A stretch of 64,000 nucleotides of DNA from Fusibacter ferrireducens. GTDB lineage: Bacteria > Bacillota > Clostridia > Peptostreptococcales > Acidaminobacteraceae. The stretch is taken from positions 144,013 to 208,012 of the forward strand of contig NZ_JADKNH010000004.1 in assembly GCF_015352425.1 (NCBI RefSeq), read 5' to 3'. Position numbers and translations under genes: made by a program. The notes below the pieces were generated by a model that was not told the origin of the DNA, made no database searches, and was given only the letters and a program-made list of their open reading frames with translations. Positions 34,894 through 43,996 of the stretch are shown one piece after another. The number at the start of each line of letters is the position of its first letter. Position 1 is the first letter of the stretch.

Positions 34894-35766
34894 ATGAAAA
34901 GCGACAGACAACTAGCCATTATAAACCTTCTAACAGAGTATAAGACCCTCACCGCTCCTATGTTAGCTGAGCGCTTTGAAGTGTCCAGAAGAACCATAAA
35001 TCGCGATATTGATGAACTCTGTCTAGCGGGTATTCCCATCGTCACAACTCAGGGCAAAAATGGGGGCATCTCGTTGATGGAGGGATACACCATCGATAAA
35101 CGCATCCTTAAGAAGGAAGAATTAAAGGATATTGTCGCAGGCCTCAAAGGGATAGAGAGCATTAGCAAAGAACATGTACATAAGCATCTACAATCAAGAC
35201 TCTGTGATGATGAAAGCGACATGATTATAGATTTGGCATCACATTACAAAAACAGTTTGTCAGATAAGATCGAAAATCTCAAGAGTGCCATCAGAGCACA
35301 CAACCTCATAGCATTTGACTACTATAGTCCTAAAGGGTGTGAAATTAGGCAGGTAGAGCCTTATAAGATCATGTACAAATGGTCTGGATGGTATCTTCTG
35401 GCTTATTGTATAGAAAAAGAGGCCATGCGCGTGTTTAAACTCAACAGGTTATGGTCGATTAGGGTACTCGATCAAACCTTTGAACCCAGAAAGATCAGCC
35501 AAAAAGATCTGGAACTGGGTGGTCATCTATCGGATCATAACGCACTTGAAGTCTTATTTGATAAAAGTGTCGCCTATCTATTGGTGGAAAGTTATGGACC
35601 GGATTGTTATGTGGAAACAGAAGCAGGTAAACTTCACTTTAAAGGCACCTATACCAATGAAAGCTACATCATCAGTTGGCTCCTCAGCTTTGGGAATAAG
35701 GCAAAAGTGATCAAACCAGAGTCTCTTATTGCAAAACTCAAAGAAAATGTGATGCAATTTGAGTAA
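34894..35766 (+). CDS. YafY-type transcriptional regulator (HTH + WYL domain)
   Basis: A 290-residue regulator. The N-terminal winged helix-turn-helix (LAERFEVSRRTINRDIDEL, about 25-45) is of the HTH_11 type. The WYL domain holds the motif as GWYLLAYC (about 165). A C-terminal WCX-like extension follows. Such proteins respond to nucleotides or other small ligands. AACGAAAGG precedes the ATG. It lies 102 bases upstream of the PNPOx-DUF3795 gene, which it may regulate. Confidence 0.88.
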   Translation: MKSDRQLAIINLLTEYKTLTAPMLAERFEVSRRTINRDIDELCLAGIPIVTTQGKNGGISLMEGYTIDKRILKKEELKDIVAGLKGIESISKEHVHKHLQSRLCDDESDMIIDLASHYKNSLSDKIENLKSAIRAHNLIAFDYYSPKGCEIRQVEPYKIMYKWSGWYLLAYCIEKEAMRVFKLNRLWSIRVLDQTFEPRKISQKDLELGGHLSDHNALEVLFDKSVAYLLVESYGPDCYVETEAGKLHFKGTYTNESYIISWLLSFGNKAKVIKPESLIAKLKENVMQFE

Positions 35767-35870
35767 TCTTTTTAAACATGACATATAGCTGTCATGTTCT
35801 GTATGATAAACTGATCATAAGAATGACTTAGGAGTTAAATGCAAAGTACTTCAATTTGAGGAGGTAAAAG

Positions 35871-36569
35871 ATGTATACGGATATTTTTAAGCAAGCATCG
35901 GATATCGTCGATGTGTGCGAGGTTGGCTATTTTTCCACACTGGACGAAAATGGTTATCCTAATGTGGCCACTAGATCTAGAGTCAAATCAAATGGCATTA
36001 TGGAAATCTATTTTTCCACAGATACCAGTGGCAATATGGCGAGTTCAATTCTGAGAAATGCAAAATCATCGGTCTGTTTTAGAGCGGATGGAGATAATAT
36101 TTCACTAGTGGGTAAGAGCGAGATCATCACTGATATGGCAGTTAAAAAAGCATTATGGCTTGACTGGTTTATCGATCATTTCCCTAGTGGTATTGAAGAT
36201 CCAGAATATTGCGTGATCAAGTTTACTACAGAGAGGGTTTCCATGTGGGTGGACAGAAAGGTTTATAAATTTGGTATCGATGAAATCACAGAAATTACGA
36301 GCCGATGTGGGTTGATGTGCAACAGTTGCGATTTTAAAGAACCTAACGATTGCAAAGGGTGTATAGCCTCTAATGGCAACCCGTTCTATGGGAAATGCCC
36401 CATTGCACATTGTGCACAAGAGAAAGGACTCATGCACTGTGGACAATGTGATGAAATGCCTTGCGACAATTTGAAAGATTATTCTTGTGGCGATTCAGAA
36501 CACAGTGATCATCCTAAAGGTGCAAGATTGGATGTGCTCAGAATGTGGGCACAGCAGTTGAATGATTGA
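35871..36569 (+). CDS. Pyridoxamine 5'-phosphate oxidase-like / DUF3795 fusion
   Basis: A 232-residue two-domain protein. Residues 1-135 form an FMN-binding split barrel (VGYFSTLDENGYPNVATRSR, ISLVGKSEII). Residues 140-232 hold a Cys-rich DUF3795-like domain: CGLMCNSCDF, CKGCIAS, CPIAHCAQ, HCGQCDEMPC. At least ten Cys could bind iron-sulfur clusters or zinc. The ATG follows GAGGAGG. A redox role is inferred; the substrate is unknown. Confidence 0.8.
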   Translation: MYTDIFKQASDIVDVCEVGYFSTLDENGYPNVATRSRVKSNGIMEIYFSTDTSGNMASSILRNAKSSVCFRADGDNISLVGKSEIITDMAVKKALWLDWFIDHFPSGIEDPEYCVIKFTTERVSMWVDRKVYKFGIDEITEITSRCGLMCNSCDFKEPNDCKGCIASNGNPFYGKCPIAHCAQEKGLMHCGQCDEMPCDNLKDYSCGDSEHSDHPKGARLDVLRMWAQQLND

Positions 36570-36589
36570 TAAAAAATATGATTTATGAG

Positions 36590-36625
36590 AGCTCATAGTT
36601 GTAAAAGACTGTGAGCTTTTTATAA
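36590..36625 (+). terminator. Rho-independent terminator
   Basis: AGCTCATAGT and ACTGTGAGCT form a 10-base stem with one mismatch, followed by TTTTTATAATTTT. Confidence 0.65.
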
Positions 36626-36685
36626 TTTTAAAAGCATTTTTGCAATAAAATTAAAGAAAGTGCATTTTATTTAAAGCACATTTTG

Positions 36686-36714
36686 TTGAGAAGGATTATC
36701 ATTATCGATACAAA
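36686..36714 (+). promoter_or_regulatory. Promoter with Fur-like box upstream of the methyltransferase-transporter operon
   Basis: TTGAGA (36686-36691) and TACAAA (36709-36714) are 17 bases apart. The spacer holds GGATTATCATTATC. TGAGAAGGATTATCA (36687-36701) matches the 7-1-7 Fur motif TGATAAT-N-ATTATCA at 12 of 14 positions, and the 19-base window ending at 36706 matches the classical Fur box at 17 of 19. Transcription would start near 36721. Confidence 0.6.
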
Positions 36715-36735
36715 AGAAGAAAGGAAAACACATAA

Positions 36736-37578
36736 ATGGTATCGGTAAATCAATCAGAAAAAACATATGAAAACAGTCAAGAAGAAAGATGGGATCAAAG
36801 AGCTTTTCAATTTAACAGAAACCAGTTAAGTGAGATCCAAGTCATTCCAGAAGCAATTGTTGAGTATTTAGGCGAAAACTTTGTTGATATTGAAACCGTT
36901 ATGGATGTTGGTGGCGGTTCAGGACGTTATGCTTTATTATTTGGAGCGCGAATGGCACATGTGCTCATGACCGACATCTCAAGTAATATGCTCAGGTATG
37001 CACGTGAAAATGCAGAGGCACAGGGGCTTAAAAATATTGAATTCTCAAAATTAGACTGGGGGAAGCATACTGAAATAGTGAATCTTCAAGCAAAATTCGA
37101 TTTAGTATTTTCATCGATGTGCCCTGCCACGCAGTCTATTGAAGGGGTTAATAAAATGATGCAGTTCTCAAAAAAGTATTGTGCCATTAATCAGTATATC
37201 CTTTCGACAGATTCACTGAAGACCTTTATTCAGAGGGAGATGAAAGATTACAACCAAGAGAAAGGAAAAAAATTTGAACGCAAAAGAGATCCCCATAACA
37301 ATCGAGAATTTGTACAGAAATTGTTTAACGATCTATGGTCAAGAAACTTTTCTCCAGAAATCAAATTGTTCTCTGAAGAAAAAAATATTGAAATGACTGT
37401 CAATCAAGCAAGAGAAAAATATGTGGATCATACTGTGATGCCCTCTGATGAAAGAAACTTTCAATATGATGTAATCGAGAAATTTAGCCAAGAGGGGATT
37501 TGTAAAATTACGAGAAAAAATATAACGGCTATTATTATTTGGAAGTTAGAGAAGGAGTCTATCAATGAAAAAATTTAA
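36736..37578 (+). CDS. Class I SAM-dependent methyltransferase
   Basis: A 280-residue protein. The SAM-binding motif I is VMDVGGGSGRYALLFG (about 56-71). Motif II region is MTDISSNML, and post-motif is FDLVFSSMCPATQS (about 118-131). The Cys-Pro pair in the last motif resembles small-molecule methyltransferases. It is first in the operon and overlaps the binding-protein gene by 14 bases. Its place before a metal-type importer behind a Fur-like box suggests it modifies a metallophore or another imported ligand; that is inference. Confidence 0.8.
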   Translation: MVSVNQSEKTYENSQEERWDQRAFQFNRNQLSEIQVIPEAIVEYLGENFVDIETVMDVGGGSGRYALLFGARMAHVLMTDISSNMLRYARENAEAQGLKNIEFSKLDWGKHTEIVNLQAKFDLVFSSMCPATQSIEGVNKMMQFSKKYCAINQYILSTDSLKTFIQREMKDYNQEKGKKFERKRDPHNNREFVQKLFNDLWSRNFSPEIKLFSEEKNIEMTVNQAREKYVDHTVMPSDERNFQYDVIEKFSQEGICKITRKNITAIIIWKLEKESINEKI

Positions 37579-39184
37579 AATGGTATTAATAGCAGTTGGT
37601 ATATTATTAATGGCAGTTGGCTGTAGTAATAAAGCGCAAGAAGTGACTCAAACGGATCAACTTGTTGCATCCGAAGAAGCGTCAACGGTACAAGAGACGG
37701 ATCAAGATAAAGAGAGCGCTGAAGGGCGTCCAGTGATTAGGCTAGCAGGTTCAGACACAGGCATACCAAATCCCTTTAGACATCATACGCGGGGTCCCGG
37801 TATGTCTAAAATGCAAATTTTATATGATTCTCTTCTGGAAAGCGGTGCGGATGACTATGTGCCATGGCTTGCAAAATCTTGGCGCATCGATGAAAGTGGT
37901 TTGACTTATTCATTTGACCTTGTGAACAATGCGGTTTGGCATGATGGTGAGCCATTAACGGTAGAGGATGTGATCTTTACTTTTGATTATTATAGAGAGC
38001 ATACGCCGGTTTTAAATAATCTAATTGTAAATGGGACGTACATTGTAGAATCTGTAGAAAAAACGGGTGATTGGACTTTTGATGTTAAGGTGAATACTCA
38101 TGATAATACGTATCTATCCAGACTTGGCGGTGCGAGAATTTTGCCAAAACATATTTGGCAAAGCGTAGAGGATCCAATTGCGTATGAAGCGGAAGATGCA
38201 GCGGTGGGATCTGGACCTTATAAGATGACCTATTATGATGCTGTCAAAGGCGAATATCGATATGAAGCTTTTGATGAGTACTGGGGGTTAAAACCCGCTG
38301 TTGAGGCAATAGAATGGGTGCCTGTAAGTGATTCGGTGTTGGCCTTTGAAAACGAAGAAATCGATTTGATCAATATTGCCCCCGATCTACTGGCGAGATA
38401 TTCAAGTGATGCTAAATACACCATTCAAAATCTACCATCTTATCACAGTTATCGCCTCATGATGAACATGGATGCTGTAGATGCTTTGAAATCAGTAGAA
38501 GTTAGAAAGGCTTTAGCATATGGCATCAATCGCAAATCTCTTATCGATAAAATTGCAAGAGGTGCAGCGGAGATCAGTAGCATGGGTTATGTTCCAAGTA
38601 CGAGTTCTTGGTATAATCCCAACATTGAAGCCTACGACTATGATATGGCAAAAAGTAAGCGCCTTTTAGAGGGCAAAAAATTGAGTTTTAAACTTTTAAC
38701 GGGCAATGCACCGGCAGAGGTGAAACTTGCCGAACTTATTCGAATAGATCTTGAAGCGATTGGCGTTGAAGTGACTATTGAAAGTGTAGAGAGTAAGACG
38801 CGTGACCAAGCCGTAAAAAAAGGGAATTATGAATTGTTGCTTATTAATTCAGGCGGTATGGGTGGCGATCCAGATTATCTGAGAAGTATTTATGGAAATG
38901 CATCTTCGAATACAGCAGCTTTAAATGCGGCTACTCTTAAAGGTTACTACAATGAAGAAGTTTCAAGGCTTGCCACAGCACAAGCTACTGTAAAAAGCGG
39001 CGCTGAACGGAAAGAAATGATTTTTGAAATGCAAAAGCTTATTGCAGAAGATGTGCCTATGATTATGCTATATAGTAATGATGACAATTTTGTGTATCGT
39101 CAAGAATATTATGATGGATGGTTTGCGCGGTTTGATCATAGCAAGTTAGATCACAATAAGTTGTCCTATGTTGTAAGAGAATAA
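37565..39184 (+). CDS. Substrate-binding lipoprotein, SBP family 5 (peptide/nickel type)
   Basis: A 539-residue lipoprotein. The signal ends in the lipobox MAVGC (Cys at about residue 20). The family 5 signature appears as LAKSWRIDESGLTYSFDL and WHDGEPLTVEDVIFTFDYY. VRKALAYGINRKSLI is the later conserved block. The ligand could be a peptide, opine-type metallophore complex or nickel chelate. The start codon lies within the methyltransferase gene end. It overlaps the first permease gene by one base. Confidence 0.88.
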   Translation: MKKFKMVLIAVGILLMAVGCSNKAQEVTQTDQLVASEEASTVQETDQDKESAEGRPVIRLAGSDTGIPNPFRHHTRGPGMSKMQILYDSLLESGADDYVPWLAKSWRIDESGLTYSFDLVNNAVWHDGEPLTVEDVIFTFDYYREHTPVLNNLIVNGTYIVESVEKTGDWTFDVKVNTHDNTYLSRLGGARILPKHIWQSVEDPIAYEAEDAAVGSGPYKMTYYDAVKGEYRYEAFDEYWGLKPAVEAIEWVPVSDSVLAFENEEIDLINIAPDLLARYSSDAKYTIQNLPSYHSYRLMMNMDAVDALKSVEVRKALAYGINRKSLIDKIARGAAEISSMGYVPSTSSWYNPNIEAYDYDMAKSKRLLEGKKLSFKLLTGNAPAEVKLAELIRIDLEAIGVEVTIESVESKTRDQAVKKGNYELLLINSGGMGGDPDYLRSIYGNASSNTAALNAATLKGYYNEEVSRLATAQATVKSGAERKEMIFEMQKLIAEDVPMIMLYSNDDNFVYRQEYYDGWFARFDHSKLDHNKLSYVVRE

Positions 39185-40158
39185 TGATTAGGAAAATTAT
39201 TGGAACACTTATAGTGGTATTGGTCATCAATTTCTTTTTACCAAGGCTCATGCCAGGAGATCCTTTTGATTTTCTTTCTGTGGAAGAGGGCAACGTGACT
39301 GTGACACTCACAGAAGATCAAATTGAATTTTATAGAGCTTATTATGGAATGGATAAGCCACTGGGAGAACAATTTGTGGATTATGTAAGACGAGCTATTA
39401 CGGGAGACTTTGGAAATAGTATTTATTATAACAGGCCAGTGCGCCAAATGATTATTGAGCGAATTACTTGGACATTTGCCTTAGTGGTCATTTCTCTATT
39501 CGTAAGTTGTATTATTGGAACTGCGTTTGGGATGATTTCGGCATATTATACTGGAACAAAAAAATTTTTAGATGGTATGCTCATACGTATTATGACGATT
39601 CTTTCTGAAGTGCCCGATTTTATGCTTGGGTTATTGATGCTCTTTATTTTTTCAGCAAAGCTAAAGTGGTTCCCTCTATCCGGCGGCGCCACGGCCTTTG
39701 CTGAATATGATAATGTGCTAGAGTGGTTTATTGATTATGGGACGCATGCGGCACTGCCTTGTCTTGTGCTCATTTTATCAAGTCTTGGAGATTTTTTCCT
39801 GCTGGGAAGGCAGAGTATGATTGCCGTGCTTAGAGAGCCATATGTTGAGACTGCAAAGGCAAAGGGATTATCCAAGAGACGTGTGATGATAAATCATGTG
39901 TTGGTCAATGCATTTTCTCCAATTATAGCGCGGGTATTTATGCGGCTTGGCATGATGATTGGCGGTGCAGTTCTAGTGGAAAATGTGTTTGCTTACCCAG
40001 GTGTGGGGAGATTAATGCGTGAATCCGTATCGCTAAGAGACTATGTTATGATTCAAGGTGTTTTCTTTTATGTTGCAATTTTAGTTCTATTTTTTAATAT
40101 TTTGGCAGATTTGATTTATAAGAGGACAAATAAGCGAGGCAATCATGAAAATTTATAG
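39184..40158 (+). CDS. ABC importer permease (DppB/NikB-like)
   Basis: A 324-residue permease with six membrane segments. FLPRLMPGDPFDFL is the N-terminal block typical of DppB/NikB; YYGMDKPLGEQFVDYV follows. The EAA loop is EPYVETAKAKGLSKRRVMINHVL (about 220-242), which contacts the ATPase. It overlaps its neighbours by 1 and 14 bases. Confidence 0.92.
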   Translation: MIRKIIGTLIVVLVINFFLPRLMPGDPFDFLSVEEGNVTVTLTEDQIEFYRAYYGMDKPLGEQFVDYVRRAITGDFGNSIYYNRPVRQMIIERITWTFALVVISLFVSCIIGTAFGMISAYYTGTKKFLDGMLIRIMTILSEVPDFMLGLLMLFIFSAKLKWFPLSGGATAFAEYDNVLEWFIDYGTHAALPCLVLILSSLGDFFLLGRQSMIAVLREPYVETAKAKGLSKRRVMINHVLVNAFSPIIARVFMRLGMMIGGAVLVENVFAYPGVGRLMRESVSLRDYVMIQGVFFYVAILVLFFNILADLIYKRTNKRGNHENL

Positions 40159-40927
40159 GTTATATCTCTTATTGATTATAGTCCTATTTTTGACTTATAC
40201 AATATTTGGCGGCAATGTTCACCGTGTGGTAACAAATGATTCTTTAGCGGCACCTTCTCTAGAGCATATTTTAGGGACGGATGATTTGGGTATGGACATA
40301 TTTGCACAATTATGTCATGGCGGTGGCTACAGTATCTTGCTAGGAGGATTAAGCGCTCTATTTGCAGTTGTCTTGGGGACGATGGTTGGTGTCTCATCAG
40401 GTTATTTTGGCGGTGCATTGGATCGCGTTTTAATGGCGATTTGCGATATTATAACGGGCATGCCTCAAATGATACTACTCATCTTATTTGGCGCTTTTTT
40501 AGGCGCAAGCTATTTTTCCATGGTTTTAGTACTCGCACTTTTATCGTGGACGCAAATCGCTCGGATGGTAAGATCACGTGTGATTTTTATAAAGAACCAA
40601 AATTACATGACGTATTCCAACCTGTTCGGAACTTCGTTTATGACAATTCTCTTAAAGCATTTTTACCCTGCGCTAAGGGAATTGTTGAGCTTATCTTTTA
40701 TTAAGATTATGAGTAGGAGTATTGTAATGGAGGCGAGTTTGGCTTATTTGGGGCTAGGTGATCCAACTTCAAAGAGTTGGGGGATGATGTTGAATCGAGC
40801 AATGGCGTTTCCAGGGATTTATTTTACTCCTTTTTGGAAGTGGTGGGTGCTGTCCCCGCTGGTTGCATTGATGGGGTTGATTCTCTCATTAATGATATTG
40901 AGTAAAGAATTTGAGGTGGTGAAATGA
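40145..40927 (+). CDS. ABC importer permease (DppC/NikC-like)
   Basis: A 260-residue permease with about six membrane segments. HILGTDDLGMDIFAQL is the DppC/NikC signature (about 42-57). The EAA-loop position is degenerate: FIKNQNYMTYSNLFGTSFMT. EASLAYLGLGDPTSKSWGMML is the conserved C-terminal block. It overlaps the ATPase gene by four bases. Confidence 0.9.
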   Translation: MKIYRLYLLLIIVLFLTYTIFGGNVHRVVTNDSLAAPSLEHILGTDDLGMDIFAQLCHGGGYSILLGGLSALFAVVLGTMVGVSSGYFGGALDRVLMAICDIITGMPQMILLILFGAFLGASYFSMVLVLALLSWTQIARMVRSRVIFIKNQNYMTYSNLFGTSFMTILLKHFYPALRELLSLSFIKIMSRSIVMEASLAYLGLGDPTSKSWGMMLNRAMAFPGIYFTPFWKWWVLSPLVALMGLILSLMILSKEFEVVK

Positions 40928-42645
40928 AACAGAGTATTCTAACGGTTAATGCCTTGTCCATTCAATATAATGGACAAGAAAATAGAGCGGTCCAATCCTT
41001 TAATTTAAAAGTATTCAAAGGCCAAACCGTGGGCCTTGTGGGAGAATCGGGAAGTGGAAAGTCCAGCATTGCACATGCAATCATGGGACTTCTACACGAA
41101 AAAGCGCATATAGAGGGTGAAATCATATTTCAAAATAAGAGTTTATCCTGGGATGAAATGAACGATTGGGACTTTATAAGATGGAAAAGGATAGCTTTAG
41201 TATTCCAAAACGCACTGAATGTTCTGAATCCAATGATGAAAGTATATAAGCAAGTTTCTGAACCCATTGTAAAACATTTGAACTTATCCAGAGAAAATGC
41301 ACGGCGAAAGGCCACTTTGCTATTAGAAGAAGTAGGTTTGGATCAAATGTGGTGGGATGCCTACCCGCATCAGCTGTCTGGGGGAATGCGGCAAAAGGTT
41401 CTCATTGCAATGGCGCTTTCTTGCGACCCTGAACTTTTGATTATAGATGAACCCACAATGTCTTTAGATCCAGAAGCCAAATATCAGGTTGTTGAATTAC
41501 TGAAGCGATTACAGGCAAAATTACAGTTTGGATTGATTGTCATTTCACATGAGATGAATATAATCAAGGCATTGTGTTCTGAAATTCATGTTCTTTACAA
41601 AGGTTATCCGTTGGAATATGGGATAACTGAAGACGTTCTGGAACAGCCTAAACACCCTTATACAAAAGGCTTATTAGGTGCATCTTGGGAGATGGATGCC
41701 TATAAAGACATCTGGGGAATTCCTGAATTAATCCGTGAGCAAGGTGCCACGGGATGTCCCTTTTATTCAAGGTGCTTTCAAGCTCAAAAGGCGTGTCAAT
41801 CGTTTGTACCACAGGCACTTGAATTAAATCAGGGGCATGTTACGTCGTGTGGTCGAGGTGGTATTGTCACCTTGTTAAATGTAGAAGGCTTGTCTAAAAA
41901 GTATAATGTGGGCAAACGTCAAGTCTTGGCGGTTTCCAATGTGGGATTTGAAGTGAATGCAGGTGAAGTCCTTACGATAATTGGACCTTCTGGTTCAGGA
42001 AAGTCGACACTGGCTTTACTCATTTCCGGATTTGAAAAGAGCGATGCAGGGCGGGTTTATTTTGAAGGGTGTGAGATCAATCCACAAAAAGCTATGAGTA
42101 TGGAGAATGGCATACAACTTGTTGTTCAAGACCCTTCATCGGCAATGAATCCAGATTGGCGTATTGAGGAGGTGCTTTTTGAACCCATGCGCAAGAATCG
42201 CACGATGTGCAAGCATAAAGCGCATAAATGCATCCGAAAAATGCTCAGAAACGTACACTTGCCAAATGATGAAATTTTTTTAAGCTCAAAGGCGGGCACG
42301 TTAAGTGGCGGCGAAAAGCAGCGTATAGCAATTGCAAGGGCACTGTTGATGTCCCCCAAACTTTTGATAGCGGATGAATTTACGGCAATGCTAGATCCAT
42401 CCAGTGCGGCTAATCTTGTGAAACTGCTCAAAGGGATGCAAAATCGGTTTGGTTTTTCGATGATCTATATTACGCATGATTTATATTTAGCAAGGAAAAT
42501 TTCGGATAGGACATTATTGCTACAAAATGGTATCGTTGAAGCTTATGGCAACAGTGCTACTCTTATTGATCAGAAACTATTGAATTTAAAAACGACTCAA
42601 GTTGAAAATAAAATGGATCATCCAAAAGAAGTGTATGCTATGTAA
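40924..42645 (+). CDS. Fused double ATP-binding protein of the importer (DppD-DppF fusion)
   Basis: A 573-residue protein with two complete ATPase domains. Domain 1: Walker A GESGSGKSS, signature LSGGMRQK, Walker B LLIIDEPTMSLD, then the Cys motif GCPFYSRCFQAQKAC of the oligopeptide-type C-terminal extension (about 276-292). Domain 2: Walker A GPSGSGKST, signature LSGGEKQR, Walker B LLIADEFTAMLD. In domain 2 the usual Glu-Pro is Glu-Phe. Most related systems use two genes; the fusion is unusual but known. It ends overlapping the convergent AraC gene by eight bases. Confidence 0.9.
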   Translation: MKQSILTVNALSIQYNGQENRAVQSFNLKVFKGQTVGLVGESGSGKSSIAHAIMGLLHEKAHIEGEIIFQNKSLSWDEMNDWDFIRWKRIALVFQNALNVLNPMMKVYKQVSEPIVKHLNLSRENARRKATLLLEEVGLDQMWWDAYPHQLSGGMRQKVLIAMALSCDPELLIIDEPTMSLDPEAKYQVVELLKRLQAKLQFGLIVISHEMNIIKALCSEIHVLYKGYPLEYGITEDVLEQPKHPYTKGLLGASWEMDAYKDIWGIPELIREQGATGCPFYSRCFQAQKACQSFVPQALELNQGHVTSCGRGGIVTLLNVEGLSKKYNVGKRQVLAVSNVGFEVNAGEVLTIIGPSGSGKSTLALLISGFEKSDAGRVYFEGCEINPQKAMSMENGIQLVVQDPSSAMNPDWRIEEVLFEPMRKNRTMCKHKAHKCIRKMLRNVHLPNDEIFLSSKAGTLSGGEKQRIAIARALLMSPKLLIADEFTAMLDPSSAANLVKLLKGMQNRFGFSMIYITHDLYLARKISDRTLLLQNGIVEAYGNSATLIDQKLLNLKTTQVENKMDHPKEVYAM

Positions 42646-43816
42646 TACACTTCTTTTTATATTCGCTAGGTGTCATTTTATAAATTTTTTTGAAACAGGT
42701 TGAAAAATAAGTGCTGGAGTCAAATCCCACTGTGAGCGCAATATCCGTTAAAGAATGCTTGGTGATGTCCATGAGCAAAAGTGCACGTTTCAGTCTATAG
42801 GCCACTAAATAATCACGAAAAGTAATACCCACTTCTCTCTTAAATTGTCTCGACAAATAGGACGGTTGAACTTGGAGTTTAACAGAAATGTCTTTAAGTT
42901 TTATGTCTTGAGCATAATCTTTATGAATGATCTGAAGCAATTGTTGGATGTTGTAAGAAGTATCTGTATTTTGGACAGTGGACAACAGTTTGATAGAAAC
43001 TTCTAAAAAACTTTGTGCGAAGATAAGTTGATTGCTATAATGCTCTTTTTCTATAAACTGGATTAGAGCCGTTTGATGCAACTGAAATAAATTCTCACTG
43101 AGATTGGGCCGTAACCGCACGAGTTCATAGATCATTGCCGTCATAATATATGCAAACCGACCTTGTAATGTTTTATGTGGCAAAAGGCCATTAACAGAAG
43201 ATCTAATTTGATGGAGAATTTTATAATAGTAATTTCGTGCATGATCATAGTCTTCGCCAACAATTGCTTTTGTAACTTTTCTGATGAGATTATCAATTGT
43301 CTCAGGATGATCTTCACTGTGAACTTCGTTTAAAATAACATTTTCACAGAGCATATCACAGCTTTGGTTTGAATGGTGGCTTCTAGAGTCATAATTAAAT
43401 TTAATAGGGGGCTTGTTTTTCTGGAACATGATGATGAGCTGTTCACCTAAAATACGCAAATAATCATGAGAAGCAGATTTAAACACTGTTGTGTCAATGA
43501 TACGGTTACATTTTTCACAACATATAACTTGATGGTCTTGATTGCTTTCAATCACATGGAAAACTTCTGAAAAAACAATGACAGGATTATCAGAGTCAAA
43601 TAAATTGGGCCAGATCAAAAAATAGCATTGCGGATAGACTGCGTAAATGATAAAAGACATGCCTTTTAAACTGGTATTTTGAGTATTTTTTACATCTGAA
43701 ACAATTCTTGTATTCGTCTTGTCGTCATAGGGCAACTCACAGTTGAGCGTCACATTAGGATATTGGAATAAGCGAACTTGAGTTAATAACTGAAAGTCTT
43801 GTAAAAATCTATGCAT
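42638..43816 (-). CDS. AraC-family transcriptional regulator
   Basis: A 392-residue regulator with a C-terminal AraC HTH pair: LQVQPSYLSRQFKREVGITF and SLTDIALTVGFDSSTYFSTCFKK. The N-terminal 290 residues are unlike the cupin sensor and include a CCEKC segment (about 113-117) that might bind metal. Its promoter is a perfect TTGACA-N18-TATAAT with a Fur-like box at the start of transcription. It is convergent with the importer operon. AraC regulators with Fur boxes often activate siderophore uptake (for example YbtA, Btr); a similar role is inferred. Confidence 0.85.
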   Translation of the reverse strand: MHRFLQDFQLLTQVRLFQYPNVTLNCELPYDDKTNTRIVSDVKNTQNTSLKGMSFIIYAVYPQCYFLIWPNLFDSDNPVIVFSEVFHVIESNQDHQVICCEKCNRIIDTTVFKSASHDYLRILGEQLIIMFQKNKPPIKFNYDSRSHHSNQSCDMLCENVILNEVHSEDHPETIDNLIRKVTKAIVGEDYDHARNYYYKILHQIRSSVNGLLPHKTLQGRFAYIMTAMIYELVRLRPNLSENLFQLHQTALIQFIEKEHYSNQLIFAQSFLEVSIKLLSTVQNTDTSYNIQQLLQIIHKDYAQDIKLKDISVKLQVQPSYLSRQFKREVGITFRDYLVAYRLKRALLLMDITKHSLTDIALTVGFDSSTYFSTCFKKIYKMTPSEYKKKCIT

Positions 43817-43848
43817 GGATAACGCTCCTCGCTAAAAAATACTACAAA

Positions 43849-43863
43849 TGAAAACCATTCTCA
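43849..43863. promoter_or_regulatory. Fur-like box at the AraC gene start site
   Basis: TGAAAACCATTCTCA matches TGATAAT-N-ATTATCA at 11 of 14 positions and lies from about +1 to +15 of the promoter at 43872-43901. Confidence 0.5.
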
Positions 43864-43871
43864 ACTGTAAT

Positions 43872-43901
43872 ATTATACCTTTAATTCGGGTCAGTTGTCA
43901 A
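43872..43901 (-). promoter_or_regulatory. Consensus sigma-A promoter for the AraC gene
   Basis: On the minus strand TTGACA (43901-43896) and TATAAT (43877-43872) are perfect and 18 bases apart. Confidence 0.75.
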
Positions 43902-43996
43902 AACAAACACTAAAAAAAGTGTTTTGTAGAAAAACTGAAAGAAATTAAAATCAAAGGGTATTACTTAAGTGAAATGGAAAGTTTAGGAGGTGTCTC

